Source of the DNA: Heterohyrax brucei
Lineage: Eukaryota; Chordata; Mammalia; Hyracoidea; Procaviidae
Direction: 5' to 3'
DNA length: 64,000 bases
NCBI GenBank assembly: GCA_028571685.1
Contig: CM053154.1
Coordinates: 6,547,501-6,611,500 of the forward strand
Shown here: positions 22,750-34,608 of the stretch, in pieces
Layout of the letters: each line of letters begins with the position of its first letter
Position numbering within the stretch: the first letter of the stretch is position 1
Translations under genes and position numbers: made by a program
The notes under the pieces: generated by a model
Told to the model about the DNA's origin: nothing
Databases searched by the model: none
What the model saw: the letters and a program-made list of their open reading frames with translations, nothing else

Positions 22750-22949
22750 CCCCAAACCAAGCCAATTGTCCTAGGGTTGATTCCAGCTCATAGTGACCCT
22801 ATAGGACAGAGTAGAACTCATGTATAGGGTTTCCCAGACTGTAAATATTTAGGAAAGCAGACTGTTACATCCCTCCAATGTGCAGGTTCGAACCACTGCC
22901 CTTTTGGTGAGCCGCTGAGTGCTTAACTGCTGCATCACCAGGGCTTCCT
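22750..22949 (-). mobile_element. SINE, long variant, antisense
   Basis: It starts 'ccccaaaccaagccaattgt' and carries the internal 'actgtaaatatttaggaaag'. It ends 'ctgctgcatcaccagggctt'. Confidence 0.83.
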
Positions 22950-23472
22950 GTAAGTTAGCCCAGGCTCTGTCTAGTCGTTTAATGACCGTTTTCAGATGGC
23001 TTGCTATGACAGTGAGCAGGTCGTACAGGCTGTGTGTTCGTTGGTCCCTGGGGGGAGCTTTCCTTACCAGACAGAGATTTCATGTGTCTGTGAGTTCCCA
23101 GGCACTGGAGCAAGCTGCATACCTGAATGTGGCCGTGTTTGGACAATGGCTGCAAATTCACTAATGGGAAAGTGCCCTCAGCAGTGAGAAGGCCCTGGAT
23201 AGGAAATTAGAAGTGTCAAGGTTTGTAGAAGACTGAGGTAATTTAAAAATTTGTTAAAAGCTACTATGCTTAGGGAGGACAAGGCCAACCGGAAGTCCAT
23301 TTCCAAAGTCCTATTTAGAGGCGTTTTGAGTTTAGCTCATTATGCAGTTACTACTTTCCTTCTACCACTGTCTTTCTTTAAGCATGTGACTTTAAGAAAG
23401 GGTGTTTGTGTTCTTAAGTCTGATTTCATTACATCCAAGAGGCTTTTTTAAAAAAACTCTTGACAACCACAA

Positions 23473-23634
23473 GTAAACCCTGGTGGCGTAGTGGGTCAAG
23501 TGCTACCTCTGCTAACCAGGAGAGACTGGCAGTTCAAATCCAACATTCACGCCTTGGAAACTCGAGGGAGCAGTTCTGCTCTCACCTCCAGGGGCACCGT
23601 GAGTCGGATCTGACCTGACAGCAATGGGTTTTTT
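23473..23634 (+). mobile_element. SINE with target-site duplication
   Basis: It runs from 'gtaaaccctggtggcgtagt' to 'ctgacctgacagcaatgggt'. It is flanked by gacaaccacaa and ggcaaccacaa, a near-perfect duplication. Confidence 0.88.
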
Positions 23635-24550
23635 GGCAACCACAATCACAAGTTAATAATGGCAATCATTAGTGACATACCTTCCTCTGTGAGAAGTGTT
23701 CTGTACAACAAACTTTTCTAGAATGTAGCTTTTTTTGTTAAACCATAATAAGGATCATACCATAGTCTACTAGTCAAAAAAAAATATTTTTAGCATGCTG
23801 ACCATCAAAGGGATAAAATAATATAGCCCTGTAACTGTTAATATCGTGAACTGGAAGAATTTCTAATTATACCATGCCTGACTCTGCTTAATGACTCACA
23901 ACCTATCTGCTAAGATGATCAAGAAGGGAATCGGGCTTGGAGATGGCGCTGCATCTCTCTGGTTCCCTTTTGTGTGTGTGTTTAAAATCCCAAATAGAAA
24001 CAATACATATGTTTTCCTTCTTTACATTTATTTTTAGAAAATCTGGAAAATGGAATGTCTTTCAGTTGAGGCACATGCCTCCCATTGGCCTTAATGGGAT
24101 AAAGCCATCAGCACAGGGACAAGAAAAACCCTAAGCACACAAATAGCAGCAGACTGTTGGCACTGAAGCCACCCCACTCAAGGACACAGCTTATGATGTC
24201 CCTGCACTCAAACTCCCTGGATGAGTTGGGATTGGCCAGCCAGCACCCCTTTGGTGCTCAGCACCCAGACGAGTCTTCTCGGCCCCTGCCTGTGCCCCCA
24301 GACCTGGGCAGATCAGGTGTTGCAGTGGCTGCTGGAAGATACCAGACATCTCTGATAGAACAACCTTCTCGCTGTGTCCTGTCCCCCAACTCCAAGGCCT
24401 GCCAGCAACAGGACGTGCTGCTAGAGCTTGTCCTGTTGAGCCTGGACTTAGCAGAGGAATGAAGGCACACAATTCAACCACTGTATCCTAAGTCCCAGCT
24501 CTGTAGAAGGCCCATCCACACTGGAACAAACCCCGCCTGTGGGTGTGGAC

Positions 24551-24562
24551 AGCCTTGTAATA
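24551..24562 (+). repeat. Target duplication, copy 1 of 3 (agccttgtaata)
   Basis: The same 12-mer returns as agccttgaaata (24756-24767) and agccttgtaata (24837-24848), bracketing two SINE bodies. Confidence 0.7.
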
Positions 24563-24755
24563 AACCCAGACTCACTGCCATCAAGACAGTTCTGACTCAG
24601 TGACCTGATAGGACAGAGTAGAATTGCCCTGTAGAGTTTCCAAGGCTGTACGTCTTCACAGAAGCAGACTTTCTGCAGCAGCGTGGCGGACATGTGAACC
24701 ATTGACCTTTCGGTCAGAAGCTGAACATTTAACCACCGCATCACTAGGGCTTCTT
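24563..24755 (-). mobile_element. SINE, long variant, antisense
   Basis: It starts 'aacccagactcactgccatc' and carries the internal 'gtacgtcttcacagaagcag'. It ends 'taaccaccgcatcactaggg'. Confidence 0.83.
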
Positions 24756-24767
24756 AGCCTTGAAATA

Positions 24768-24836
24768 AGAGCAAACCCAAACCCATTGCCACTGAGTCGA
24801 TTCTGACTCATAGTGACCCTACAGGACAGATTAGAA
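24768..24836 (-). mobile_element. SINE 3' part, antisense, truncated
   Basis: Only 'acccaaacccattgccactg', 'agtcgattctgactcatagt' and 'ctacaggacagattag' remain. The head half is missing, as expected for 5' truncation. Confidence 0.78.
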
Positions 24837-24859
24837 AGCCTTGTAATAGAAAGGTCCAA

Positions 24860-26205
24860 ACATTTCTATTCACTGTTTGACCTTTGAGTATTGTGTGTTT
24901 GTAAAAGCCCTCCTTGCCTGGGCCTCTCTGCGTCCAGGTGAGCCTAACTAAAGAGGCTGGGGGAGCTTCACAGGTGAGAGAGACTAGTGAACAGCTCCCT
25001 CCCCTTAGCCCACGCTGAGGCTCACTTGAGCATCACCTCCACGAGAGGTCCGCTTTCTCCTCTCTCCTCATCCCCAGCAACTCAAGCCCCACCCCAGAGC
25101 TTCTCTCAGGTTCAGACTAGCTACCAAGTCTGCCACCCAAAGGACGTCTCTCACATAAGATGGTCACAATGCCACCCACCCAGGCCTTCATTCAGGAAGT
25201 CTGTCAAAGTGGCAGGAACTGGCAGTCTCTGGGCATGGGGATTGGAGACGGTCAGGAATTCAGCAGACTCTCTTCCTGCCTCTCTGTCTCCTGGTGTCTG
25301 TCTTTTTGGTTTGTTCGTTTAACTAGGCAGGAAATAGAGGACAAGTCTAACCATGTCAGTTAAGGGTATGTTTGAAGTTGTACCTTAGATATGGGCTATC
25401 TAACTCACAGCCACCTCACAGGACAGAGGAGAACTGCGATGAAGGCTCCTCTTCGTCAGCGTGTGCCCGTCCTCTGAGTCGTCTCGTTGTCCTCTTTGCT
25501 CGTCACGTAGCAGGAAGCCATTGTCCCCGTTAGGTAGGTGAGGTGTTTGAGACAAGATGGTTTGGACGACTTGTGACTAGTCACACCATTAACAAGAGAC
25601 AGACCAGGTGGCAGTAGACCCCAAATCTGTGGACCCATCATCATCCCAGTTCCTCTGGTGCCTTACATTTTAACATGAAACACAGGGAACTCTTCCCATG
25701 TTTGCACCACTCTGCAGACATGGCCGTTCTGGGAGAAGGCCTCCCCATGCCCACTCTGGGTCAGCAGACCGGACTCAGTGGGATCCTGGGTGGCTGATGA
25801 CCACCCCCTGCTCCCCGTAAACCATACTGACATGTATTGGGGCATCTTCATGCACATGGCGTGGGACTATGCAGGCACATTTGTGCCACAATGTAGAGAG
25901 AGCCATTTCACAGAGTTCCTGAGATGCGACCTTCAGCTACACAGAAGCTGCTGCTCTGGGAGGAAATTTTCTAAGTTACAAACAAATGAGCGCATAAAGA
26001 AAAATGCTTTCTCTGAAATAATTCTAGGCTTATGGAAAAGGTGTGGAAAAGCAGGGTTCCCTGATTGTCTCTCATCCTCCTTCCTCCAATGTCGCCATGT
26101 CAGATATTCGTAAAGACTGGTTTCAAAAACATTTTTTTTCTTTAAATCCACAAGTACCAATTCAACCTAGGACCAGCTGCCTGGTTACTCTCATTTTTAA
26201 AGGAT
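24860..26205. other. Intronic sequence, largely unassigned
   Basis: A possible SINE scrap lies at 25398-25440 ('cacaggacagaggagaactg'). Frames here have no recognisable domain. Confidence 0.3.
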
Positions 26206-26206
26206 G

Positions 26207-26366
26207 TTGTATCCTGGTAGTATTGTGCTTAAGTGCTGCATCTGCTAACAGAAAGCGCAGCAGTTTGAGTCCACCAGATGCTCCTTAGAAACTCCATGGG
26301 GTGGGTCTACTCTGTCCTCTAGGGTCGTTATGAGTTGAAATTGACTCCCTGGTGGTGGGTTGGGGT
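26207..26366 (+). mobile_element. SINE, diverged head
   Basis: It runs from 'tgtatcctggtagtattgtg' through 'cagcagtttgagtccaccag' to 'gttatgagttgaaattgact'. Confidence 0.83.
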
Positions 26367-26369
26367 TGT

Positions 26370-28385
26370 CTCTTTGCCCTGCAGCCCAGCCCAAAAGATG
26401 GCCTTGCAAGTTGTCCAGATGGGAGACAGAGATGACTGGAGGTGTGGCAGGAAGTAGCAGAAGCCAGGGCGTGTGCCGTGGGCTGGCTGGTCTTTGGAAG
26501 AGAAGCTGTGGACCACTCCACTGAGGTGTGAGAGTTTAAACAGCGCAATGAAATCTATCAACCACGTTTTTTCCTACAACTTTGAAATTGAGAATAAGGA
26601 GAATATTCCGAGCCAGAAAAGAGGGCGGGTGTGAAGTGGGAAGAGAGCGTACAACTCCCTGCCAATAGCGCAAGTTTATGTAAAGCAACACTCACCAGTG
26701 AGTATTAACTGAACAGTTAGAAATGTCAGAAGGAAGTGATTTCCTGCCTTAGCCGACAGTTGACAGTTAGCAAGAAGAAAATGCCCAGAGCCTCTCTCTG
26801 CCTTCCCCAGGCTTGTCTCTTAGCCATTCCTTCTGTAAAAGCCTAGAAGTTACAGTGATTTTGCCTCCTCCACATTGCTCCAAATCAATGAGTTTCAATA
26901 AGACAATGATAAATGTATTTCCACAAGGAAAGCCTTCCCTCCTTAGGGGCAGGGGGCGGTCCTTTTATGGGGTGCCAATATTCACTGCAACATTTAAAAA
27001 ACAGTGGAGCGGATTTCCATTTTGCCCTACTTAAGTGGTCCCACGGGGAAGCCCATCAGCTAGATGTGCTTTGCTTCTTAGGACTTAACTATCAGCAAGG
27101 AGAAATAAATGACTCAGGGGCGCCAGCCCTTAACGGGAGGGCTCCGAAAGCAGTGAGTTTGTCTACTGTGACACTGCCTTTTAATGTCATTGGGAGGTGG
27201 TGGTCGCTTGTGGGGAGGGGGCGTGAATGGACGTTAATGTCGGGGAGCCGCGGTGAAGCCTGGTCAGCGGCTCCCTTCCTGCGCTGTCCTCCCGGCCCCG
27301 GCTGGACTGAGCCGCAGCTGAGGTTCCCATGTGGCATGTGCTTCTCTTCAGAGGCCCCCGGGAGGCTCCCCAATTCTCCTTTTCAAAAATAGTTCTTCAG
27401 AGGGCACCTGGGGCTTAGAAGAGGATGCGCGCTAGGCTGCACGTTCCAGCTGAGCTGGGGCTGACTTGATTGAGGTTTTACGCAAACGTCAGAGGAAACC
27501 AGAAAAGTGATGTCAGCCAGGCTGGGGACTGCTTGCAGGCTCCCAGCAGGGCTGAGAGGGGAAGCCCAGAGCCACTTCCATGAGCATCTCACAGCCTTGG
27601 AGTTCACTTCCTTTTCTGACATGGACCCTCAGAGGTATTCACAGAATCCCCACATGGGGCTTCCAGATCTTGTAGTAGAAGTGGGGTCTGGAAGGCCGGG
27701 AGAGGAGCTGGGACCCGGTGACTGGAAGAACAGGAAGGGGGCGTCGCATGTCAGGCAAGCCTGTCTCCTTTCTGATCCCAGCCACAGGACACCAAATACC
27801 CTCAACCCACAGGAGGAAATTCTTATTAGACCCAGTGTCCTAAACCGTGTGGGAAGATTTATTAAAGGGGGACTGTGTGACCGGAACTCTCAACAGTGTA
27901 AGATCCCTAACTTGACGGCTCAGTCATCAGAGCCGGTCTTTGGTAAGACACGTTTAGGGTCTCACATCTGCTCTTTCCTTCTGCTTGTTCTCGTTACAAC
28001 TCAGCACCGACCGGCCGGCTCCTGCTCGAAGTCCGGCGGCCGTTGAGTTAAGGTAAAAGACTTGCTCCCCTAGCCACCTGTGGTCTCCAGGCTGCTTCAA
28101 TGGCATCAAGTGTGTGAGTCCCAAGCAGCCTCCTGAGCGCATTTTCCGCTCATTTTGCTAGAAAGCAGATGTAGTAAGTCCTCAAACGATGGCTGGGAAG
28201 CAGTTGTGCGGTCAGGGATGACGGTCGCCACCACTGAAGGCAGCACCACGACACGAGTGTGTGTGTGTCAGCTGAGAGTTGCTGTAATGTTGGTCTAAAA
28301 TGTAGGAAAGCCAAGAACAGCAAAGATGAGTGCTGCCTGTGTGGTGCACCCATGGCCTTACACCCAGGAGTCTGTGCCCCAAAAC
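26370..28385. other. Intronic sequence without recognised repeats
   Basis: GC-rich around 27180-27360 with several CpGs, but too short and patchy to call a CpG island. Open frames such as 26913-27392 have no recognised domain. Confidence 0.3.
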
Positions 28386-28388
28386 GTG

Positions 28389-28498
28389 GCGTGTGCTATC
28401 AAGTCAGTTCCACTCCCGGTGACCCTATAGTACAGAGTAGAACTACCCCATAGGGTTCCCAAGGCGTGCCTGGTGGATTTGAACATCCTTACCAGTCA
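28389..28498 (-). mobile_element. SINE fragment, antisense, head missing
   Basis: 'gctatcaagtcagttccact', 'agtacagagtagaactaccc' and 'aaggcgtgcctggtggattt' are present, then the match stops. Confidence 0.8.
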
Positions 28499-29026
28499 AA
28501 GTTAATCAAGACTCTGATTAGCCTCAGTGAGCCCTCAGGGTGCTGAGTTACTCAGGGGTTTAGCTGGAGCCTTCTAGAAAGAACTGGAAGTTTCAGTCTC
28601 ATAGACACGTGTTTTGCTGCCTTTCGGCTCTCAGAATGGTCTTCCTTCACTGGCTAGAAGACCCTCCTGGGCTCTGCCAACCTGCTTTCCATGTGGGTTC
28701 ATTCACTGTTCTGTGATTGCAACCAATCAGAATGGGTGACAAAATCCTCAGTTCAGCATTATAGTCAGAATTAGCTGTTTGGTGGGCCCACTCTGCTCTG
28801 CTGAGAGACAATCCAAATGCTGCCCCTCCGCTGGACAGACAACAGGCCCACTGGCCCCATCGCCTCCTCCTCAGACCCGTCTGCTTGCCCGCACTGTACT
28901 TGCTGAGAGAGGGCAGAAGCCCCAGTTGGTGGGCCATCTTGGAAGCCCCCACCTCCACCCCCACCCCGGGGATTCCTAGGCTGCTCTGCTGGGTTGAAAG
29001 TTCAGTGTGTACGGGGTTGGGTTGTG

Positions 29027-29077
29027 GCTGATAGCTGTCATCAGCTGGTTCTGACTCACGGAGACTTTATGTCTGAC
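29027..29077 (-). mobile_element. Possible RTE/SINE 3' scrap
   Basis: 'gtcatcagctggttctgact' and 'cacggagactttatg' resemble a degraded RTE 3' terminus on the minus strand. Confidence 0.35.
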
Positions 29078-29130
29078 TGCAACGTTTTCTTCAGTTCTGC
29101 TTGTTACTGTCCACCTTGACCTCTCTGCAT
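29078..29130 (-). repeat. 53-bp mariner-like echo
   Basis: It matches 30738-30790, inside the mariner transposase relic, without gaps at 48 of 53 positions by my count. No terminal repeats flank it here. Confidence 0.65.
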
Positions 29131-29670
29131 AGTCGGCTCATGATCTCCAGACTCCCCCAGAAGAAAAGTAGGAACGCCTTTTCCCCGACCGTCTCTCAGT
29201 GGGAGCTTGCTGTTCCAGCTTTTAACTTTTGCCCAGTGACACATGGCATCTGAATGATTTTATACTGCAATTCTCTAATGAGTGAGTTGGGTTCTTTTCC
29301 ATATGTTTGGGGATCCGTTTTCTGTAATTTGTCCCTGTCCCTGTCCTGTCACCGTTTTTCTGCTGGGTGTTTGGTCCTTTGCCTCTGTGTGTTAGGGATA
29401 GCAACTCTATCTGTGGAGTAGGTTATGAGTATTTTCTGACATCTTGTCAAATGTCATTTGGCTTTGTTTTAGAGTGTTGTTATCATGCAATGTTTTAAAT
29501 TATTACGTAGTTAAATTTACCAGTTTTGCCTTTTCTTCCTCCTGGATTTTGAGTCATAGTTAAGCAGCCCTTCCTTTCACCCAGGAAAAGAGGAATCGCT
29601 GATGTTTTCTCTGAGGAATTGTACGTTTTTGTTTTTTATGTTTGTATCCCTGGTCCAAATGAAGTTTATG

Positions 29671-29822
29671 CGGGGCCCTGGTGGTGCAGTGGATAAGAGC
29701 TTGGCTGAACCAAAAAAATGGTTTGCAGTTTTAATCCAACAGCCACTCCTTGGAAACTCTCTGGGGCAATTCTACTCTGTCCTAGGGCATTGCTGAGTCC
29801 AAATATACTTGTTGGCATCAGC
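29671..29822 (+). mobile_element. SINE, diverged
   Basis: It runs from 'ggggccctggtggtgcagtg' through 'cagttttaatccaacagcca' (degraded B box) to 'ctgtcctagggcattgctga'. It sits just left of the mariner. Confidence 0.8.
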
Positions 29823-29859
29823 TTGTATTTTGGTTTAGTTCACACCATATGCAAGAATA

Positions 29860-31131
29860 TGAAGTCTAACAATTAACTCCAAGAACTTAATTCTTCTAAG
29901 TGCTGCATACCTCATCACTGAATATCACTACAATCACCTTTAAAGTACTTCCCTTGGGAAGCTAGGCACTGACACCAGTGCCTAGTCCACCTTTCAAAGC
30001 AATTTAGGAAATCTTTTTCTGGAATAGCCGTCAGAGCTGTTGTATGACCGCTGATGTCCTGAATGTCGTCCAGATGTCTTCCTTTCAACATTTCATTTAT
30101 CTTCTGGTATAGAAAAAAAGTCATCAGGGGCCAGATCAGGTGAGTAGGGAGGGTATCCCAATAGAGTTATCTGTTTACTGGCTAAAAACTTCCTCGCAAA
30201 CAGTGCCATGTGAGCTGGTGCACTGTCCTTATGCAAGAGCCACGAGTAGTTGGTGAAAAGTTCAGTTTTCGTCTAACTTTTTCACACAGCCTTTTCAGCA
30301 CTTCCAAATTGTAAACTTGGTTAACCATCCAGTTGGTACAAGTTTATAGTGAATGATTCCTCTGATATCAGAAAAGGTTAGCAACATCATTTTGACTCTT
30401 GATTTGGACTGACAGAACATTCTTGGTCGTGGATAATTGGCTGCCTTCCATTGTGCACTTTGACATTTTGTTTCAGGGTTGTATTGGTACAACCGTGTTT
30501 CATCACCAGTGATAGTATGGGCCAAAACATCGTCTTCCCTCTCCAAAAGGTCTTGGCAAACTTCAACTCTCCTTTGCTGTTGTTCATTGATGAGCTCCTC
30601 CGGGACCATTTTTGAACACAACTTTCTCATGCCAAGATTTTCCGTTAAGATTTTCCTATTTTTCTATCAATGCTTACTTGGTCTGCGATGCTTCTTTCAG
30701 TCGGCTGATGATTTTGATGCACAATTCAATGAACTTTTGCAACGTTTTTTTCAGTTCTGCTTGTTACCATCCACCCTGACCTCTCTTCATCAGTGACACT
30801 TTCTCTTTCCTCAGAAAAACATTTAATCCATTTGTTTACTGGTGTTTTCTTCATGGCTATATCCCTATGAACTTGGACACCATGTCCCTGATTTCACATC
30901 CACTCTTGCCAAGTTTCACAAGAAATTTAATGTTTGTTCACTGCTCTAATTCAAGCTCTGACATTCTCATGACAGCACACAAAAACACACAACAATAATG
31001 AATGCCACTCAGCAAGACACTGCCACGTGTTGACGTGAACACAGCTGTGAGACACTGAAATACCAAGGTCATGAAACCTCACCGAGTTGTTTGTACCATG
31101 CTGCATTCACTAACTTAATTGTCAGACTTCA
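29860..31131 (-). mobile_element. Mariner DNA transposon, near full length, inactive
   Basis: About 1.27 kb with terminal inverted repeats: 'tgaagtctaacaattaa' at the left and the reverse complement of 'ttaattgtcagacttca' at the right. The left end follows TA (29858-29859); the right flank now reads TG, probably a mutated TA. The transposase lies on the minus strand and is broken. The size, ends and gene fit the Tc1/mariner superfamily. Confidence 0.88.
29915..30964 (-). pseudogene. Mariner transposase pseudogene
   Basis: The likely start is the minus-strand ATG at 30964, giving MSELELEQ a few codons on. The best-kept frame (30295-30630) has the mariner linker and first catalytic Asp in ITGDET, with YNPETK following. 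The second Asp lies in a degraded H-x-D-x-APAH motif near 30210-30225. The third is in the YSPDLAPDDF motif near 30125-30150. The D,D34D triad can therefore still be traced, but it is spread over different frames, and the N-terminal helix-turn-helix half is fragmented. The last frame ends at 29915. No active enzyme can be made from this copy. Confidence 0.85.
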
Positions 31132-32127
31132 TGAGATGAACTAGGAAGAGAGGCCTGGTGATCTACCTCCAAAAGTTTGTCAATGAAGACACTCTGGGTC
31201 ACACTGGAGATTGTCCAGTCTGAAACAAGTCACAAGTTGGGGCTGATTAAATGACAACCAATAATGTCCCCTTTATAATTTGAGTTGTTCTGTCCAAGAA
31301 GAGGGGAAGCTTTTCATCTTGCCAAGTCTACTTCTGGGTCTGTTAGGGATATTTTAATAATTTACTCATAGGTTTTGCATAATTTTTGCTGTATTTATTA
31401 TTATCTTTGTGTTGCTGCTTTGGTAAATGGGAAGTTCTCTATTTTTAAGTCCTCCAACTGCTGACCTTCTGGTCAGCTGCTATAGTTCTTAACCACTATA
31501 CCACTAGGGTTTCCCAAACTGTGTAGTATCTTTCTATATGGTGTCTTCTTATATGACACGTATTGATCTTTGTGTGTTAATTTTATATCAGGCTATTTCA
31601 GTGAAATGTTTCACTCTTCGAGTTTATCACTGATATGCTAAGGTCTTTTAGAAGTACTTCGTCATCCTGACATAGAAGTAGTTTGCTTCTTTTTTAAATT
31701 CCGTTCTTATGTCTCTAATTGATATTTCTTTTATAATGTTGAATAGTCACAGATACAGTAAGTGTTCTTGCCTTGTTCCTGATCTTCATGGAAGTATCTC
31801 AGTGTTTTCCTGTCAAATGAGATGCTGGTATTAGGACTGAGATATGTGTAAAGTCATGCTGAGAAACTGTCTTTCTATTCTGTTTTTTTTTTTTTTAATG
31901 TTTTGTATTGTAAGTATATGTTTAGTTTTGATTTCTATTTGAGGCTTTTTAGCACCTATGATTTTTTTGTCCCCTTAAATTAATATATGGTGGATGCTAT
32001 CGATGGATTTTCTAATGTTAAACAAACCTTGTGTTTCTGGGATAAATCTCATTTGGTTGTCATACATTATTGCCTAGTGTCTTCGATTCTTCTCTATTCT
32101 CGCTATTGGATCACAAATACTTTTAAA
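31132..32127. other. AT-rich intronic sequence with a SINE head
   Basis: Apart from the SINE head at 31449-31514 the stretch has LINE-like AT-rich phrases (for example 'ttctaatgttaaacaaacct' near 32011). The family cannot be fixed. Confidence 0.3.
31449..31514 (-). mobile_element. SINE head only, antisense
   Basis: Only the tRNA-like part remains: 'ccaactgctgaccttctggt', 'cttaaccactataccactag' and 'ggtttcc'. A 3'-truncated copy is unusual for target-primed insertion and suggests a later deletion. Confidence 0.75.
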
Positions 32128-32227
32128 GCTCAGAAATTTGGAAGACAGCTACCTGGTTAACTGACTGGAAGAGATACATATTTGTACCCACTCCAAAGAA
32201 AGGTGATTCAAGAGTATGTGGAAATTA
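32128..32227 (+). mobile_element. RTE-type LINE, part left of the L1 insertion
   Basis: 'atttggaagacagctacctg', 'gactggaagagatacatatt' and 'ccaaagaaaggtgattcaag' are RTE reverse-transcriptase sequence. It continues at 39433 after the L1, sharing the L1 target duplication. Confidence 0.85.
32211..32227 (+). repeat. L1 target-site duplication, left copy
   Basis: agagtatgtggaaatta, identical to 39416-39432. Confidence 0.93.
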
Positions 32228-33223
32228 GAGTTGGAGTCAAGCTGGCAGACTAAGCACACGTTTCCTTATATCCCTCTGGAAACCAAGACCTGAACTGATA
32301 ATTAAATGGAGCCTTCTGGTCACTTAATCAGCCCAGGACACGGCACAGGGCTGTTACTTTGGACTTCATACCACTGAGCGAAAAACCTCCTCTCTCTCAC
32401 TGACTCCCGCTCCTGGCTAGCCCCGGCTCTCACAGACTGAAGGTAAATGCACCATTGTGACTTTTTTTTCCTCTGTCTTGGCCGGCAGGCGGAGCTGGGT
32501 CCTGCCTGGCAGCTAGACTCGGACACGCTACTGGGGGGACAGGCAGGCGAAATTCCCCATTTTGAGAGCCAGGCTTGGGACTCTGTTAATCTAGCCACTT
32601 TGAGCCTGTCGCTTTATATCTGCCTCAGCGGGGTTTGTGCGGAGCTTTGCAGTCAGTGGGCAGGACGCCATGCTGGATACGGAGATTCTAGCGAGACCTA
32701 ATTCTTAGCCTGGGAGCCAGCGCCTGCAAACAGGACAGTGCTTCTCCGACAGAAAAGCAGTAATTTACCTAGTGCCACCTGCTTTGGGGGTCCTGCAACA
32801 GAATCAGAGGAATCACTACCTCTCCGCACCTTTAGCCCCTCTGTCTGCTGCCTGTGTGGAGGGCGCCATCTTGCATACAGTGGCCACAGCTGGACCTAAT
32901 TCTTCGCTTGGGAGCCAGAGCCTGCCTACAGGAGAGCGCTTTTCTATCAGAAAAGCACTACTCGACACAGTGTCCTCTAAGGCTAGGCCCTGTCAGCAGA
33001 GGCCAACAGGGCAGTAGCATTGCTGTATTCTGAACTAGTTTGTATCATCTGGAGTTGGATATAGTGGCGCTTACTTTGCCAGTTGAGAAGAGGGACCTCT
33101 ATACCTGAAAACCTAACTGACTTGTGAAGTGGTCAGATATCTTTTGCTTTACATTTTAAGACACCCTAGAGAAACATCTGCAGTCCATCCTCACAGTACC
33201 TCTTCCAGCCTCTACATACTCAC

Positions 33224-34185
33224 ATGGGTCCCAAAAAGCGACAGACACTTGTGGAGTACAAGAAATCAGCCATGGCTTCAGAAGGCTCCCAAACAAAGCA
33301 ACCAAGGAGTTTTCCAGATGAAGAAACTTTTACAAAAGCATCAGAAAGTGAATACAAAATGATTATATACAGAGCCCTTCTAGACCTTATACAAAATGCA
33401 GCAGAACAAAATGAAAAATTAAGTAAGATGTTCGATCTGATGGAACAGCCGTACTCTGAAATCCAACAGATCAAGAACAAAATCAAAGACGTAGAAACTT
33501 CCATGCAAAGCCAAGAAAACAGAATAGAACAAATAGAAAAAAAGAATTTCTGACTTGGAAGACAGAGCTACTGATGCCAGCATCTATGAGCAGAAATCAG
33601 AAAAAAGAAACAAGAAAATTGAAGAAACATTAAGAAGCATGTGGGACTCTATTAAGAGTAACAACCTTTGATTAATGGGAGTCTCTAAACAGGGTGAGAC
33701 ATCTGAGAACACAGAGAGCATCGTTGCTGAGCTGCTGACAGAAAACTTCCCAGAAATCATGAAGGAAGAGAATATAGACGTCTCAGATGCATATCGTACG
33801 CCACCCAATATAGATCTCAAAAGAAAGACTCCAAGACATATTATAATCAAGCTCAACAAAATGAAACATAAGCAGCAACTCTTAAAAGCAGCAAGACTCA
33901 AAGCAAAGCTAACATTCAGAGGGAAACCCTGTAGGCTCTCTTCAGATTTCTCAGCAGAAACCGTGCTGGCATGGAGACAGTGGCATGACACATTCAAAGC
34001 CTTGAAGGACAAGAAACTTCCAACCAAGAATTATATATCCTGCAAAACTATCTTTCAAATATAAAAATGAAATTAAGACATTCCCAGATAAACAGAAACT
34101 CAGAGACTTTGTAAAAACCAAACCAAAACTACAAGAAATATTGAAAGAAGTTCTTGGCTCTGGCTTAGAAGAACAAAACCACTAA
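33224..34185 (+). pseudogene. L1 ORF1 (RNA-binding chaperone) pseudogene
   Basis: The first part (33224-33553, MGPKKRQTLVEYKKS...) includes a predicted coiled coil rich in Glu, Gln and Lys. A frameshift in the A run near 33539-33545 moves the frame to SDLEDRATD. A stop follows at about 33669, just before LMGVSKQGETSENTES, the start of the RRM-like region. The C-terminal domain (33675-34063) keeps YRTPPNIDLKRKTPRHIIIK. A third break near 34045 separates off IKTFPDKQKLRDF, and the relic ends at the TAA at 34183-34185. Confidence 0.9.
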
Positions 34186-34608
34186 CTTTATATTTTAGAA
34201 TGACTTTACTACTCAAAACTCTACTCAGTTAGGGAAGGCTACAAAGCCAATCACAGCTTTGATAAGGAAAGAAGCAATCCAGTGATCATCATGAAAACTA
34301 TGGTGTCATCATATTAAAAAGAGGGATGTACTACAGTTGTTATAGTCCTTCCAGATGGAGAGGAAGATGACAAGACGGGTAGTAATTAAAATTGGGTTTA
34401 TATATAGTTTATTAAGGGGGATCATAGGGGCAGCTGTAAAGCACAACAAAGATGTATCATATCATTTCAAGAAATGTAACACAGGAGTCTCAACAACCAG
34501 AAAACCAGCTTTGAAAAAGGTGAAAAATCAACTCACAAAAAAGAACGTCCCAGAACAGACTAATAAGAACAACAGAGAAAACATCAGCATAAAAATAAAC
34601 ACATCACA

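Noticed and set aside
30479..30796. Plus-strand frame of 105 codons
   Set aside because: It is the complement of the mariner transposase relic.
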